NCBI GenBank assembly: GCA_963920705.1
Contig: OY987225.1
Location: 4,064,162 to 4,128,161, forward strand
DNA from: Odiellus spinosus
Lineage: Eukaryota > Arthropoda > Arachnida > Opiliones > Phalangiidae
DNA: 64,000 bases
Direction: 5' to 3'
Shown here: piece by piece, positions 17,701 to 29,200 of the stretch
How the letters are laid out: each line of letters begins with the position of its first letter
How positions within the stretch are numbered: position 1 is the stretch's first letter
The notes under the pieces: generated by a model
What the model saw: the letters and a program-made list of their open reading frames with translations, nothing else
What the model was told of the DNA's origin: nothing
Databases searched by the model: none
Program-made: the position numbers and the translations under genes

Positions 17701-17885
17701 GATAACGCGAGATCCGCCAGCGATATGATTCAAAAAGTTCTTTTTAAACTTCTTTTAAGGTTTTTTTCATCTCTTGGAAATTCCAACAGGATCGAACAAA
17801 TCCGACTTCTCTAAGATTGTTTCGTACTGTCACCACCAGGTTTAGTTCCTTTCGTTGAGAGAAGAAAACGTATTCGTCCATCCTC

Positions 17886-19196
17886 TTACTCTAACTTGTA
17901 AAGAATGGTTCGATCTTTCGTTATCAACATTTGGTTCTCAAACTCGCCGTAGACGATAACTGTGACGGCCGAGCTTAACGGGTTTTTAAATTTCATTGTT
18001 AAGCGTAAACTACCGTGTTTTTCCAAAGAAAAATGTTCGCCACTAGCTCCCTCTTCAGCTGTTAAATCCAACGCCAGTAAACAATTTCCCTGGGGGTATT
18101 CCTCGTAAAAATCTAAAGCCGTGAACAGGGATTGGTATTCGCGACAATAGCGTTTTTCAGCAAAATTTGGTTGAAAAGGTTGATCGGGATAATTTTTATT
18201 TCCAACCGTAACGGCTAAATACGTCAAATCCAAGTGCTCGAAATTAAAAGGATTCTCAGTTAAATCTCCGTTGAAGGCTGATGTCTTTACGAAAGCAATT
18301 ATAATTCTATTTGGGATTCTACCCAAGAAGACATTTTCTTTTGTCGTGTCAGTGTTACCTCTTTCTATCCAAAAGTACTTTGCCACAGTCTGATTAATCG
18401 GGTAGACGCAGGGTGTTTTTTCCAAAACCATGGCGTGGACTAACATTAAGTCTTGGTTTAACTTAATTTTCCTAACGTAGAGCGAAGCATCGCTGATGAC
18501 GAATCTATATTGAGTGGTGGCTGGGGGCAGCGCGGGCGGGGCTGGAAGTGCTTCTCGCGATATAATGGGAAACGACATTCCTGATCTAATAAATATAAAT
18601 TTTACATCTACATTGTTTAAGAGGAATTTGTTCATTTTACAAATATCCAGATGGAGTTTCCCTATCATTTCACATACTTGAGATGGATCAACGCGCTCTT
18701 TTCTCAGTTTCATTCCTTGATTAGACGCGTCAAAAATATCCTCGGTTTTTATCTTGGTATCTTTGTAAAACATTTCCAAAGCTAATTGCGTCTCTTTGGC
18801 ATCTTTCCCGTAATTTAACAATGTTTCGAAATAAGCGATATACGGAGCTAAATTATTAACGGTTTGTACTAGCGTATCATTTAACATTGCTTCTATTTGA
18901 GAAAATAAAGCCCATAAGAGTAAATTCACAGGTCCAACTGTGTCTACCGCCGCCGTCATATCTTCCCAAGCATTATTCGTCGTGTTTTTTTTTAATAATT
19001 TAACGTTAAGCTTTAATCTGGTTTTTGATAAATCGACATAGTGTTCCGGAGTACCGGGGACGAAAAATTCGATTGGTCCTCCATCCGTAATTGAATTGAC
19101 GGGTTTTAATTCAATATCATTACTAGCCAAAATATTATAATTACTAACAGGTTTGACGAACAAGTCGGCTTCAGACATCATACCTTCAGACCCCAT
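17886..19196 (-). CDS. Major capsid protein, double jelly roll (Polinton B)
   Basis: A 436-residue protein, a typical length for Polinton/adintovirus MCPs. The N-terminus contains the family hallmark GGPIEFFVPGTPEHYVDLSKTRLKL (about residues 38-62), then a segment that places the protein on the icosahedral lattice (VGPVNLLLWALFSQIEAMLNDTLVQ). The central LDICKMNKFLLNNVDVKFIFIRS and the C-terminal HGSLRLTMKFKNPLSSAVTVIVYGEFE are also shared with Polinton A. It would form the hexons of the capsid. A TATAAATAG box lies about 50 nt upstream. The frame looks whole. Confidence 0.92.
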   Translation of the reverse strand: MGSEGMMSEADLFVKPVSNYNILASNDIELKPVNSITDGGPIEFFVPGTPEHYVDLSKTRLKLNVKLLKKNTTNNAWEDMTAAVDTVGPVNLLLWALFSQIEAMLNDTLVQTVNNLAPYIAYFETLLNYGKDAKETQLALEMFYKDTKIKTEDIFDASNQGMKLRKERVDPSQVCEMIGKLHLDICKMNKFLLNNVDVKFIFIRSGMSFPIISREALPAPPALPPATTQYRFVISDASLYVRKIKLNQDLMLVHAMVLEKTPCVYPINQTVAKYFWIERGNTDTTKENVFLGRIPNRIIIAFVKTSAFNGDLTENPFNFEHLDLTYLAVTVGNKNYPDQPFQPNFAEKRYCREYQSLFTALDFYEEYPQGNCLLALDLTAEEGASGEHFSLEKHGSLRLTMKFKNPLSSAVTVIVYGEFENQMLITKDRTILYKLE

Positions 19197-19245
19197 CTTG
19201 TCGCGTTAGATAACTACAACTAAAGCCGATGCCGGCAAGATCCGG

Positions 19246-19254
19246 CTATTTATA
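19246..19254 (-). promoter_or_regulatory. TATA box of the MCP gene
   Basis: TATAAATAG on the minus strand, about 50 nt before the MCP ATG at 19196, placed between the core gene and MCP. Confidence 0.45.
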
Positions 19255-19257
19255 TCC

Positions 19258-19640
19258 CTAGGATAAAAAATCGGTTTTCTTTCTTCGTTTTACTTTACGG
19301 CCCTTTAGACTTTTTCTTTTACGTTTGCCAGTGCCGTATTGCGAATTAAGAACTTTGTCACCAGCTGTGTGTAATAGATTAGACCCAGCAATTTTAATAT
19401 TCCTTTTTAAAGCTGATTTTGGATCTTGCCCCGCTGAAATATCACCAATCCAGCGACTTCCAACACCAATCGCTTCCCGACCTAAGGCCTTGGCCGCTGG
19501 TTTTATAATTGGGGTAATGAATCGAACTAGACTCTTAAAAATTGAACCTAACCCGTTACCGCGTTGAAAAACGGGACCTCGGAAGCCTCCTCCTCCAGCT
19601 TGCTGCAGGTATTAGTAATAATACCTATTTCGCGACGTCA
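19258..19640 (-). pseudogene. Basic core/minor virion protein (Polinton B)
   Basis: The minus strand encodes GGGGFRGPVFQRGNGLGSIF, then SLVRFITPIIKPAAKALGRE, then a basic end (GTGKRKRKSLKGRKVKRRKK). It matches the Polinton A protein at 6108-6572 in both halves: a glycine/hydrophobic region first and a Lys/Arg tail last. It lies between penton and MCP in both elements. A DNA-binding or membrane-active virion role is inferred. It is a fossil with about one break. Confidence 0.65.
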
Positions 19641-19647
19641 TTTTTAT

Positions 19648-20910
19648 TTATCTTCGTCTAAAATGTAATGTGGTCACTGTTTTCCCGAGTTTGAAAGGAA
19701 TTTTACTGCCCGAATCAGTGGCAATTTCTATATCAACCACGTTAAAATTCGGTGTTCTGACGGGGTAATAATTAATCGGGTTAAACGTTAACTCGTAGGG
19801 GGTATTATACTTGTTGTTCTCTGGTCTGGGTATTGTACGTAATAGACCTCCCCAAGCGTCACCTATAACCTGAGGGTATATGAGACTGGTATAAACGAAT
19901 AAACTCTGGACACCTCTATTTATATCAGCGATATGTTCACCATGGCTCTTGTGCGTTAAGCCTTTCTCAATTTGTTTGGTATCAAAACCCAGCATAAGAC
20001 CTAAACCAGGATTGGATTTGGGAAAGCGAATGGTAAAACTGTCTCGCAAATTTTTTTGTTGATCCGTGAGAAGATAATCGGGTTTTGCTTCATCAATTAA
20101 CCCTAGACCACAAAGTAGCGTTACCGTCCCATTATTATTTTGTTCAAAATCAAAATAAGGCCTCATTCTCGGGGGTAAACACTCTCTCATTCCTTTTAAT
20201 ACCTTCTCTATAGTTTCGTACGTACCGTGTGGTAATTGATAAGTTTTAGTTTGATATAAAAGATTTTCGACTCGTTCATTACCCGTTAATTTTATGGTCT
20301 TGTCTCTTTTGACCATCTGGCGAACGTTAAAAGGGGGATATTTGGAGGTGTCGAGTTTGATCCTGTTCTGGTCTAAAGCTCGTGTTCCAACAATGGTTGT
20401 CCCCGTTATCCATTTTTCACAATCCCGCGCTTCTAAACCTAATAATTCGCAATACATTCTGGGAAATTTAACGAAGGTTTCACCATTGGGATCTTTAAAT
20501 TCAATAATAAAACGTTCCTGACCGTTGACGATCCCGATTTGAAATTCTAACTTGTCTTTTACTTGTTGTTGAGTAATAGACGCCTGCATCTGATTAATAA
20601 TTTTATGATAAATACTTTCATTCGTATTTTTAATTATTGTACTTTTATCGTTTACGGTTCCCTGACCCGTTTCGTATTTTAAATCTAAATCAACCATTCT
20701 AACGACAAAAGTATCGAAGAAGTCGGTAATATTATCCCATTTCGAAGGCATACTAATGCCCGATAAACCGACTTCCCAATGTCCTTCAGATAAATCAAAT
20801 GACGTGGGTAATTGCGTCGTGTAACTGGTTTTTGTGTTTTTCGGGTATTGAGTCATGGAGGCGTTACTCGGGAGAGTCAAGTAGAACGAATCGTAGATGG
20901 GAGCGAGCAT
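19648..20910 (-). CDS. Penton / minor capsid protein (Polinton B)
   Basis: A 420-residue protein; ATG 20910 is preferred over an upstream TTG. The N-terminal signature is DSFYLTLPSNASMTQYPKN and TKTSYTTQLP, as in the Polinton A protein. The middle has YQLPHGTYETIEKVLKGMREC, matching PEGHYQSIDHLLRVINEGD in A, and the end is KIPFKLGKTVTTLHFRRR, typical for the family. The protein occupies capsid vertices in Polinton and adintovirus models. It is the first structural gene of the minus-strand block apart from the membrane protein upstream. The frame looks whole. Confidence 0.9.
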   Translation of the reverse strand: MLAPIYDSFYLTLPSNASMTQYPKNTKTSYTTQLPTSFDLSEGHWEVGLSGISMPSKWDNITDFFDTFVVRMVDLDLKYETGQGTVNDKSTIIKNTNESIYHKIINQMQASITQQQVKDKLEFQIGIVNGQERFIIEFKDPNGETFVKFPRMYCELLGLEARDCEKWITGTTIVGTRALDQNRIKLDTSKYPPFNVRQMVKRDKTIKLTGNERVENLLYQTKTYQLPHGTYETIEKVLKGMRECLPPRMRPYFDFEQNNNGTVTLLCGLGLIDEAKPDYLLTDQQKNLRDSFTIRFPKSNPGLGLMLGFDTKQIEKGLTHKSHGEHIADINRGVQSLFVYTSLIYPQVIGDAWGGLLRTIPRPENNKYNTPYELTFNPINYYPVRTPNFNVVDIEIATDSGSKIPFKLGKTVTTLHFRRR

Positions 20911-20961
20911 CGTCAAGCAGAGTTGAAGGATAACAATGAAGATGAAACAAGCTGGTCAGAC

Positions 20962-21291
20962 TTATTTATCCTTCCTTTTGAGAGGAATTAAGCCATCGCA
21001 CCAGTGGCATATATGGTTTAAAGGTTTCAACTCGTAGATCTCCCAATAATACGGTAAAATAAAGATTAGCCCAAGAATATCGTACCATGGGGCCAGAACG
21101 AATCGGGAATTTCGAGTAATAATTGAACGAATAAGACCAATGGGGACCGTGATCGGAGTCAAGAGGACTCTAAGCCAGTATTTACAATGGCGAAGAGTGT
21201 AAGAATCGTGAAAGAACCAACGCTTCCAGATACAGCATTGACATTTCTGCAATTGAACGCGAGCACTTTCCTTCGTTACCCGTAAATCCAT
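20962..21291 (-). CDS. Small membrane zinc-binding protein, right copy (Polinton B)
   Basis: A 109-residue protein. CQCCIWKRWFFHDSYTLRHCKYW (about residues 18-40) matches CQCGRWKRFVYHDSYCLRHW in Polinton A. Two hydrophobic segments (LLTPITVPIGLIRSI and WYDILGLIFILPYYWEI) follow, and then CHWCDG near the end. Similarity to A runs over the full length, including IRSI and the position of W before EI. It is clearly the same family, here heading the minus-strand virion block. The function is unknown and the frame looks whole. Confidence 0.7.
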   Translation of the reverse strand: MDLRVTKESARVQLQKCQCCIWKRWFFHDSYTLRHCKYWLRVLLTPITVPIGLIRSIITRNSRFVLAPWYDILGLIFILPYYWEIYELKPLNHICHWCDGLIPLKRKDK

Positions 21292-21297
21292 TTTAAG

Positions 21298-21323
21298 CTG
21301 ACTTTAGGATCGAGTCTTTTATA
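21298..21323 (-). promoter_or_regulatory. TATA and initiator before the right membrane zinc gene
   Basis: TATAAAAG starts at 21323 on the minus strand and TCAGC at 21301, with the ATG at 21291. The spacing (about 24 nt) is slightly short, so the initiator call is weak; the TATA box is clear. Confidence 0.35.
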
Positions 21324-21329
21324 TGATAT

Positions 21330-22420
21330 CCTTCTACCCTAGTGAGTGAATGAGTCATTGGCCCCCCAGTCTTTTTGGCTATAGAATCCCCTTTTTATAT
21401 CCGGAGTCATGCAGAAAAACAAAGGAGCAGGGAGGAAAAAATAAAAATAAAGGAGCAGGGACGGAAAAATGAAAATTTGTGTCAGTCCTCCTTGAAAATG
21501 GGTTTTTCGACCGGGGGTTAGGCAGGGTCAGATTGGCGGGGTTAATTTGGCCAATTTGTTGACGGATGAGGTCATTTGTTGATGGATGAGCTGTTGATTG
21601 ACGGGGGCGGGTGTACTGGGGGGGTGGGGTCTATTAGGCAAATTTGTTGATGGATGACGTCATTTGTTGACGGATGCGCTGTTTGTTTATTTTGGGGGCG
21701 GGGCTAATTATGCAAATTTGTTTATTTTGGGGGCGTGGCTTATGCAAATTTGTTTACTTGATGACGTCATTTGTTTATTTTAGTCTTGTTGTATAGGAAT
21801 AAACTACTACTGATTTTTATGTCTAAATTCTGAAAACAAAGGTTTATCGCTTCTAACACTGCCAGTACTAGGATTATACACAATACTATAAGAATGTTTT
21901 GGGGTTTTTTCAGTAAAAAAATTTTCAGAGAACGCGTTGTGACCCGTCCTTCCATTGTCAGGCCTACGAACTTAATACCTTTTTAGACCATTTACGTGAC
22001 AATATAAGGGCAATAATTCAAACACTTTCCATCTACCGCGTAACTTAAGCCCTTGTGATTGACATATTTTGACCCCTCTGTAACCTTTTATACCTATTAT
22101 TGGAGGGTTTTTCACGTATTCAACAAAAGCTCTGGACTTTGTTTGTTCGGGCCATTTACGTAAGCCTTAAATGAACGAGCATTCAGGCAGGTTGTAAAGA
22201 CCTGACAGTCCCCACTTTAATCCCTACGTAAAGCTTTTCAAGTCATTCGTGTGATGCCTCTAGAAAAGAACCCTTTGTTGAAATCTCTTGACAGACCCTA
22301 CTTTTTCTCCTATATAGATCTTTCCCCACGGGAATTCTTTTGAGGAGGATTGTATGGTAAAAAAAAAACAAAAAAAACCTTACTTTGTTGGAGTTTAAAA
22401 CTGCGAGGGGGTAGGTGGAT
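21330..22420. promoter_or_regulatory. Intergenic control region of Polinton B with repeated CRE, octamer and GC boxes
   Basis: No gene is seen here. It separates the minus-strand virion block from the plus-strand PolB. The core at 21540-21790 holds two perfect CRE sites (TGACGTCA at 21655-21662 and 21772-21779), two octamers (ATGCAAAT at 21710-21717 and 21742-21749), GC-box-like gggggcggggct and gggggcgtggct, and four or more ttgttgaYggatga repeats. The cluster looks like an enhancer or a replication/promoter control region of a DNA virus (inference). The 21420-21470 segment has a short direct repeat (aaaggagcaggga). Confidence 0.45.
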
Positions 22421-22426
22421 TTTGGG

Positions 22427-22462
22427 TATAAATACGACAGTAGCCCGAGTTACAAAATCAGT
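22427..22462 (+). promoter_or_regulatory. PolB promoter of Polinton B (TATAAATA plus TCAGT)
   Basis: TATAAATA at 22427-22434 and TCAGT at 22458-22462, with the initiator A 33 nt downstream of the TATA start. The first ATG after it is 22491. This is a near-consensus arthropod core promoter. Confidence 0.6.
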
Positions 22463-23865
22463 TCAAACTTCTGAATCTATCCTGCTCATCATGGACGGAG
22501 AATCTTTAACTTGGTTACTCGAGGAAATGGCTGTTACTAGACCATGGCCCCTGACGAAAATCTACGAGTCTTATTTCTGGCTATGCTACTTGATCAACGT
22601 AAACCCCCTAGATGTCCCGACAACGCTGCCGACCTTCCTACGTCACGTGAGCCTTAGCCTTATTGAGACATCTCGTGGGTTACATGAGGCAGGCCCCTAA
22701 GAGCCCCGAAGAGTGTCTCACTATAGAACAACTCAACCAGTTTTGGAATCTACCCCCTGAACGGTTAAGAGGTTCGTACTTGGCAAGAATGCAAAAACGG
22801 ACTGAGGAGTTGAAGGCCTCGGTAGCTGAAGAAATTAAACTGCTAGAAGACTTTATGATGTCGCAGCATGATCGTGAAATAGCCTTGTTTTTGGACGGAC
22901 CGGAGGGGGATACGGGCACCGACCTAGACCTCCCCCTGCCAACGGACTGGGATTACTCGGATCTGAGCGAGGAAGAAGTAGACCAGGTCGGGGGCGGAGA
23001 CCCTCAACCACCAGCGTCACAGTCCTCCGATACCCTACCATCACCACAACCATCTATCGATATTGATTCCATTCCCGGCTGCGAAATCATGAACAAGGGC
23101 GAAAAATTTTACGAAAAGTTTAATTTATTCGCCCGTGAAATCACCCTCCAATTGACGGACGATATCGAAACCGGGATCTGTCGTGTGACTGAGGCCGTCT
23201 TAGCCCAGTTTGAACCCGCTGACCAGGTACAAATCACCCTTCGAAGTCTCGCGCTCCCCTCAAGGGCGGAACTGGAACTTTCTTTCCGCCGGGCTGACCA
23301 ACTCGACGCAAGGCTATTGTTGGACCTAATCGAAAAAATCCTCTACGATGATGAGATAGAGAAGTTTTTCCTGGGTCCCATCACCATTACATTCAGTATC
23401 GTTCGACTACCGCGTGGTAATGGGGTCCCTAAAAAACGCGGACTACAACCCTTTAACGTCTTCTGCAAAAACCGTCATGGGGTTGTGAGGATCAAAAACA
23501 CCGACTATTTATGCCTCCCACGGGCGCTCAGCGTGGCCATTGCTCATCGTAAGTACGTCGACGATTCCACACGTAGTCCCACCCTTAAAAAACATTACGA
23601 ATCAATATCTCATCCGAAACCCAACAATCCCCTACAAAGGCATGAAGCGTTAGATCTTTGCTGCAAAGCACGGGTGAAACCGGGAAAAGAGTGCGGGAGT
23701 GCGGACTCATTTGAAAAATTTAAAAACCATTTATCCCAGTATTCAATCTTCGTCTGTAAATTTCAAAACAATATACCAGTTTTAGTACTTGGTGAGAATG
23801 ACCCTACCGACCACAGGGCACGTCTATTCTTGCTAAATGAAAAAAATTACTACAACGTCATAACC

Positions 23866-26228
23866 CAGGGGTAGGCAATTGGCGGACCGCGGTCCGGATG
23901 GAAGGTTGAAAACTGGACCGCCAGAGATATTTCAAAATTTTAAAAAACGGGACTTTTACTCTCCGCCAGGTGTGTTTCGCCTCTTAAGTCGACGTTGCTG
24001 TGCGGGCGGTAGGCAAGGGATGATTATTCGAGAGAAAAAAACGTCTAGCAATCGCGAGTATTGCCCTCCTTTTACCGGCAAAGCGAGCGAAGTTTTTCAG
24101 AAACCTTGGGCGGTAGGGGGCCGGCCCCCGGGAATTGCGGGCTGACATTATTCATTGTAATCTCATACTACGCGAGCATTTGATTGTGTTTTTATTGACG
24201 CGTGCTCACTTTCAATATGGATTCTAAAAAGCCTAAAGTAGACAGTGAAAATAGAAAGTTTTTGACTGAGTGGACTGAAAAATATTGTTTTACACTGCCT
24301 GATAGGGATAAAGCTGTTCCAGTTTGCCTCTTATGCAACAAAACGGTCGCTATTGTCAAAAGTGCTAATTTAAAGCGACACTACGAAACAACTCATCAGG
24401 AGTTTCATAAAAACTTTTCCCCCGGCAGTGCAGCGCGTCGAGATAAGCTTCAGGCATGTTTAACATCTTACCAAAAAAGCACGGTCATACTATCTCGGTG
24501 TATGAGCGAGCAAGAAAAATCTGCAGAAGCAGCGTTGCGTGTGTGCTGGAAGCTTAATAAGAGTCAGAAGCCATTTTCAGACTATGAGATAGTAAAAGAA
24601 TGTATGTTGGAAGTGGCCACGGCACTTTTTGCAGAGAAGAAGGATATCGTCGCGGGTTTTCAAGGTATTCCATTGTCTGCAAGAAGCAATACAAGAAGAA
24701 CAGAAATTTTGGCTGCTGACAACAAAAGCAGCCATTGCCCTCGACGAATCATGTGACATTGTTGATAATGAACAAATGTCAATTTTTGTGCGATTTTTGG
24801 ACATTGAAAGTAAAGTATTTAGGGATGAATTGCTTGCATTATTGCCGTTTAAAGGCAAGACTCGCGGAGAAGACTTGTTCAAGACTTTTGATGACTTCAT
24901 GGTAAAATCAAACATTAGTTATGATTAAATGGTTTCGCTTTCAACTGACGGGGCCCCGGCGATGGTAGGCAAACAAAAGGACTTGGTAAAGAGAATCAAG
25001 GATAAGAATCCCGGGTTACTGTCTTATCAGTGCATAATTCACCAGACGGCTCTTTGTGGCAAACTCAGTCCCACGCTGAAAGGGGTAATGGACAGATTGG
25101 TCAAGTTGATAAATTTTATTAGGTCTCGTTCTGCTCTTCAGCACAGGCAGTTCAAGGAGTTTCTCTGTGAATGTGATTCGGCGTATTCTGACTTACTGCA
25201 ACACAACAATGTTCGTTGACTAAGTAAAGGCCAAGTAATAGAACGCTTCTGGGAAATAAAAGAACAAGTAACCTCATTCTTGGAAAACTTGGATACGCAG
25301 GAAGCAATGGAATTCCTATCAAAGAAGTGCAATATGTTAGCTGTGGCTTTCCTTAAAGACATTCCGAAATATTTAAATGCGCTTAACACCGAGTTACAGG
25401 GACAGGGGAAGTTAACACCGAGTTACAAGGACAGGGGAAGTTAATATGTGATCTGATACAAAGTACGTCTGCTTTCCGTTGTAAGCTGGATATCTTTGAA
25501 AAAGATATTAAAAAAAAGAATTTATTCATTTTCCAACAATACTTGAATATACAAAGAATTCTGAGATAGACACCGCAGTGTTTTTAAGTTTTATATCAGA
25601 TCTTCGCAAGGAATTTGCAAAAAGATTCCAAGACTTTGCAGAAATAGGGAAGCTGTCGCAGTTCTTAAAATCGCCGTTTGAAGTTTCTCCAGCGGGAGAA
25701 TGGAGTGATGTGGCTGTACAGTTATTTAATCTTACAAAGCCTTCACTTCAAATGGAGATAATCGACTTGCAAGAGGATATTTCCTTGCAAATGTACAGAA
25801 CTGCATCCACTGAAGATTTTTGGGCTAAACATGTTTAGGATAAGTATGTAAATTGCAAAAAAAATTGCTATTTACATGGCTACAATGTTTGGCTCGACAT
25901 ACATATGTGAAACATCTTTCTCAAAAATGAATTTCTTGAAAAAGAAAAGTCGTTCAAAATTAACGGATGCCCACCTTGAAGATTCTCTTCGGATAAGTTG
26001 CTCCCCGCGAGAACCTATAAAAAATTATCTCAAGACCGCAAATGCCATTTCTCGCATTAATTTGTAAAATTTTGTATCTTATATTATTTTTAAGAGTAAA
26101 AATAAAAAGTAAAGCCTCTTTGAAAAATAACATTTTCCTTAATTTGATTTTTTCTTTTTCTTTGGACCTTGAAAAATTTTTACAAAACTATCCGGACTCC
26201 ACTAAAATTTAATTGCCGACCCCTAATG
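23866..26228 (+). mobile_element. hAT DNA transposon inserted in Polinton B PolB
   Basis: 2363 bp. The left end is caggggtaggcaatt and the right end carries aattgccgacccc, imperfect inverted repeats typical of hAT. The flanks tcataacc (23858-23865) and acataacc (26229-26236) are an 8-bp target duplication with one mismatch. It encodes a decayed transposase on plus. The insertion separates two parts of the PolB gene, so it arrived after Polinton B. Confidence 0.9.
24214..26067 (+). pseudogene. hAT transposase (GTF2IRD2/ZBED-like type), decayed
   Basis: It starts at ATG 24217 (MDSKKPKVDSENRKFLTEWTEKY). A BED-like zinc finger is at residues 28-56: VCLLCNKTVAIVKSANLKRHYETTH. The catalytic core shows IALDESCDI (24740), LSTDGAPAMVG (24935-24965) and a CIIHQTALC block (25035). 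The hATC dimerisation region is at 25876-26067 (YICETSFSKMNFLKKKSRSKLTDAHLEDSLRI). It is not intact: reading changes frame near 24660, and in-frame stops occur near 24926 and 25217, with more disruption around 25390-25580, where a 28-bp stretch (ttaacaccgagtta...) is duplicated in tandem. Confidence 0.85.
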
Positions 26229-29200
26229 ACATAACCAATTTAAAACCCCTCTACCCCTCTGAATATTTTTGTTTCAAATGCCTCGAACCGTACTGGCGTC
26301 CTAGGTCACATAAGTGTAATGATTTCTGTTTCCATTGTATGCGGGCACGAATATGTGCGGGGTCTGTGATCACTTGTGACACGTGTTTGCGTACCATCTA
26401 CGGCAGCGAATGCCACGCCAGTAGCCCAGGGGGCCAAAACACCACTTTGCGAGAGGATGTTCAACTGTCGTGAGTGTTTCAAGGTAGTCGATTATGAGAA
26501 ACGTCGTGAAGGCCACACTTGTGCTGAAATGTACTGCAGGGTTTGCAAAAAGTACACCCCCTCAGACCATCTGTGCTATGTCCAGATCATTAAAGAACCG
26601 CGAAAAGACAGAAAAACAATGTTCCCAACTACGTGATCATCTTTGATTTTGAAACAATACAAAACAAGCGGTTGAGAGATAGAGAGGGGGTCTTCGCACA
26701 TGAAGCAATACTTTGCGTCAGCGAGGCTGCGTCAGCGAGGCTGTTTGTGAAGAATGTATCGACCACGTAAGTCAGACCTTTGTATGTACTCGATGTTCCC
26801 AATTTGGTCCCCGTTTAAGCCGTTTTGCAGGAGGAAACGCAGTGTTAGGTTTTCTAGATTTTCTTCAAAACTTTAATAAAGTCAAAAACGTAGTCTTATT
26901 ATCACACAACGGGTCAAATTACGATAACCAATTGTTGATCCGCGAAATAATGAAAAAAGATTGGACCCCCGAGCTCCTTATCAAGGGCACCAAGATAATA
27001 AAGATGAAGGTTTTTAACCTTTAGTTTCTCGATTCCTTTAACTTTATACCCGTGGGTTTAGCCAAGTTCCCAAAAACCTTCGGGTTAAAGGATAGTGCAA
27101 AAGGATACTTTCCCCACCTGCTGTTTAACGTAATAGACCATGAATACGATATTACTCGTCAAGCGGAATGTAATTATATCTTAGAAAAAACATTGCCTCC
27201 CCCGAAGCGTACGAGTATCAGTACTTTGACCGGGACAGTCAGGAGATATTTCTGAGGTGGTACGATAGTGAAACCAAATCTGAAAGAGGGTTTAATTACC
27301 TGGAGGCTCTTAACTTTTATTGCACCAATGACGTGGCCCTACTTAAGGCTGGCTGTCTTGAGTACCGCAAAATGCTTTTAACTATCGCTGACGTAGACCC
27401 CTTTGCTTCAGGAGCCATAACTCTACCTGGCATGTGTTCTTACGTATACCGTAAAAAGTTTTTGAAGAAAGATACAATAGGCATTTTTCCTTCAAACGGA
27501 TACCGCCTTAAAGAGAACCAATCGCACGTGGCGATTCAATGGCTCGAATGGGTCTCGTATCAAAGGGGAATCGTCATACAATCAGCCTACAACGGGAAAG
27601 AAGCTAAGATCGACAAACTGAAGGTTGACGGGTTGTGCGGCACTGAAATTTTTGAATTCATGGGGTGTTACTTTCATGGTTGTAAGACTTGTTTTAAAAT
27701 CAACAGACACCACGCGCTTCAGGGTGATCCTAGTCAAACCATGACTACTAGGTATGTTCGAACCACAAAAACCCTCGACAAGTTACAATCACTCGGCTAT
27801 CACGTGACTGTGATTTGGGAGTGCGAGTGGGCAACCCAAAAGAAAAACAACCCTGCCATTGAGGCTTTTTTAACCCGTGAGGATGTTAAAATCAAAGTTA
27901 TGAGCCCTTAAACCCTCGCGATGCCTTTTACGGTGGTCGTACAAATGTCCTAAAGCTATACCACCAGGTAGAGGGCGCTGATAAGATTTTCTACTATGAC
28001 GTCACGAGTTTGTACCCTTACATTAATAAGGGGGGGGGAAATACCTGTCGGCCACCCCCAAATACTGCTGAAAAATATCCCCGATATAATTTCCTTTGAC
28101 GGCCTGTTAATTTATATCACCCTGTGCTTCCCCTTAAAATCAATGGTAAACTTGTATTTACGTTATGCTATACCTGCGCCGTAACAAAATATCGGGGGGA
28201 CTGCGACCATCCCGATCATTTGAGAAAATTTACAGGGGTCTGGGTGATAGACGAACTTAGACATGCAGTCAAACGGGATTACGTTATTCTACGATCGTTC
28301 GAAGTTTGGTCATACCAAGTTACCCAGTATAACAAAGAAACTGGGGAAGGGGGTCTCTTTCGAGACGCCTTTCTAGCCCTTAAAACGCAGGCTAGCGGGT
28401 ACCCCACCGGCTGTGTCACTCAAGAGGATAAAGAAAAATACATTAAAATTTTTAAAGATGTTGAGGGAGTTCAGCTAGATCTTGCGCAAATAGCTAAGAA
28501 TGAAGGTCTTCGTAGCCTCTGTAAATTCTTCCTGAATAGTTTTTGGGGAAAACAGGGTCAAAAAACTCTTACTACCAAGAGTGAGCTGATAAAAGAACCT
28601 AATAAATTATACGCCCTACTTTTGAACCCCGACATTGAGGTCAAATCGGTTTTACCGATTAACGAGGAAACAATCTTAATCAAGTATGCCCCTACTATCG
28701 AAATGAAACCGTACTTAAACATGGGAACGTAACGTTAGCCGCCTACACTACTGCCCTAGCTCGTCTAGAATTACTCAGATACCTCGAGATGGTCGGCAGC
28801 CACGTGTATTATTACGACACCGACTCCCTGATATTCTTGGCCCCTGGTGGTGAGTCTGTAATAAAAACCGGCGATTATTTGGGGGAAATGAAGAACGAAC
28901 TCGAATGTTACGGTCCTCGCGCCTACATTACAGAACTCGTATGTGGCGGACCAAAGAATTATGCCCTCCGTATTCACAACCCCGACACCGGCGAGTATCA
29001 TGACGTCACCAAAATCAAAGGCTTCAGAACTAATGCCTCAAACGATAAAATCATTAATTTTGAAAATCTGAAGCGTTTGGTAGGTGTAGGGGTCGATAAG
29101 GTAGACGGGTTCCAAGTTCCGATCCCCAAACAAATACGCCGGTTAAATGACCACACGCTAATATCGAGGGACGAAAGGAAAATATATCGGTCTGTTGTAG

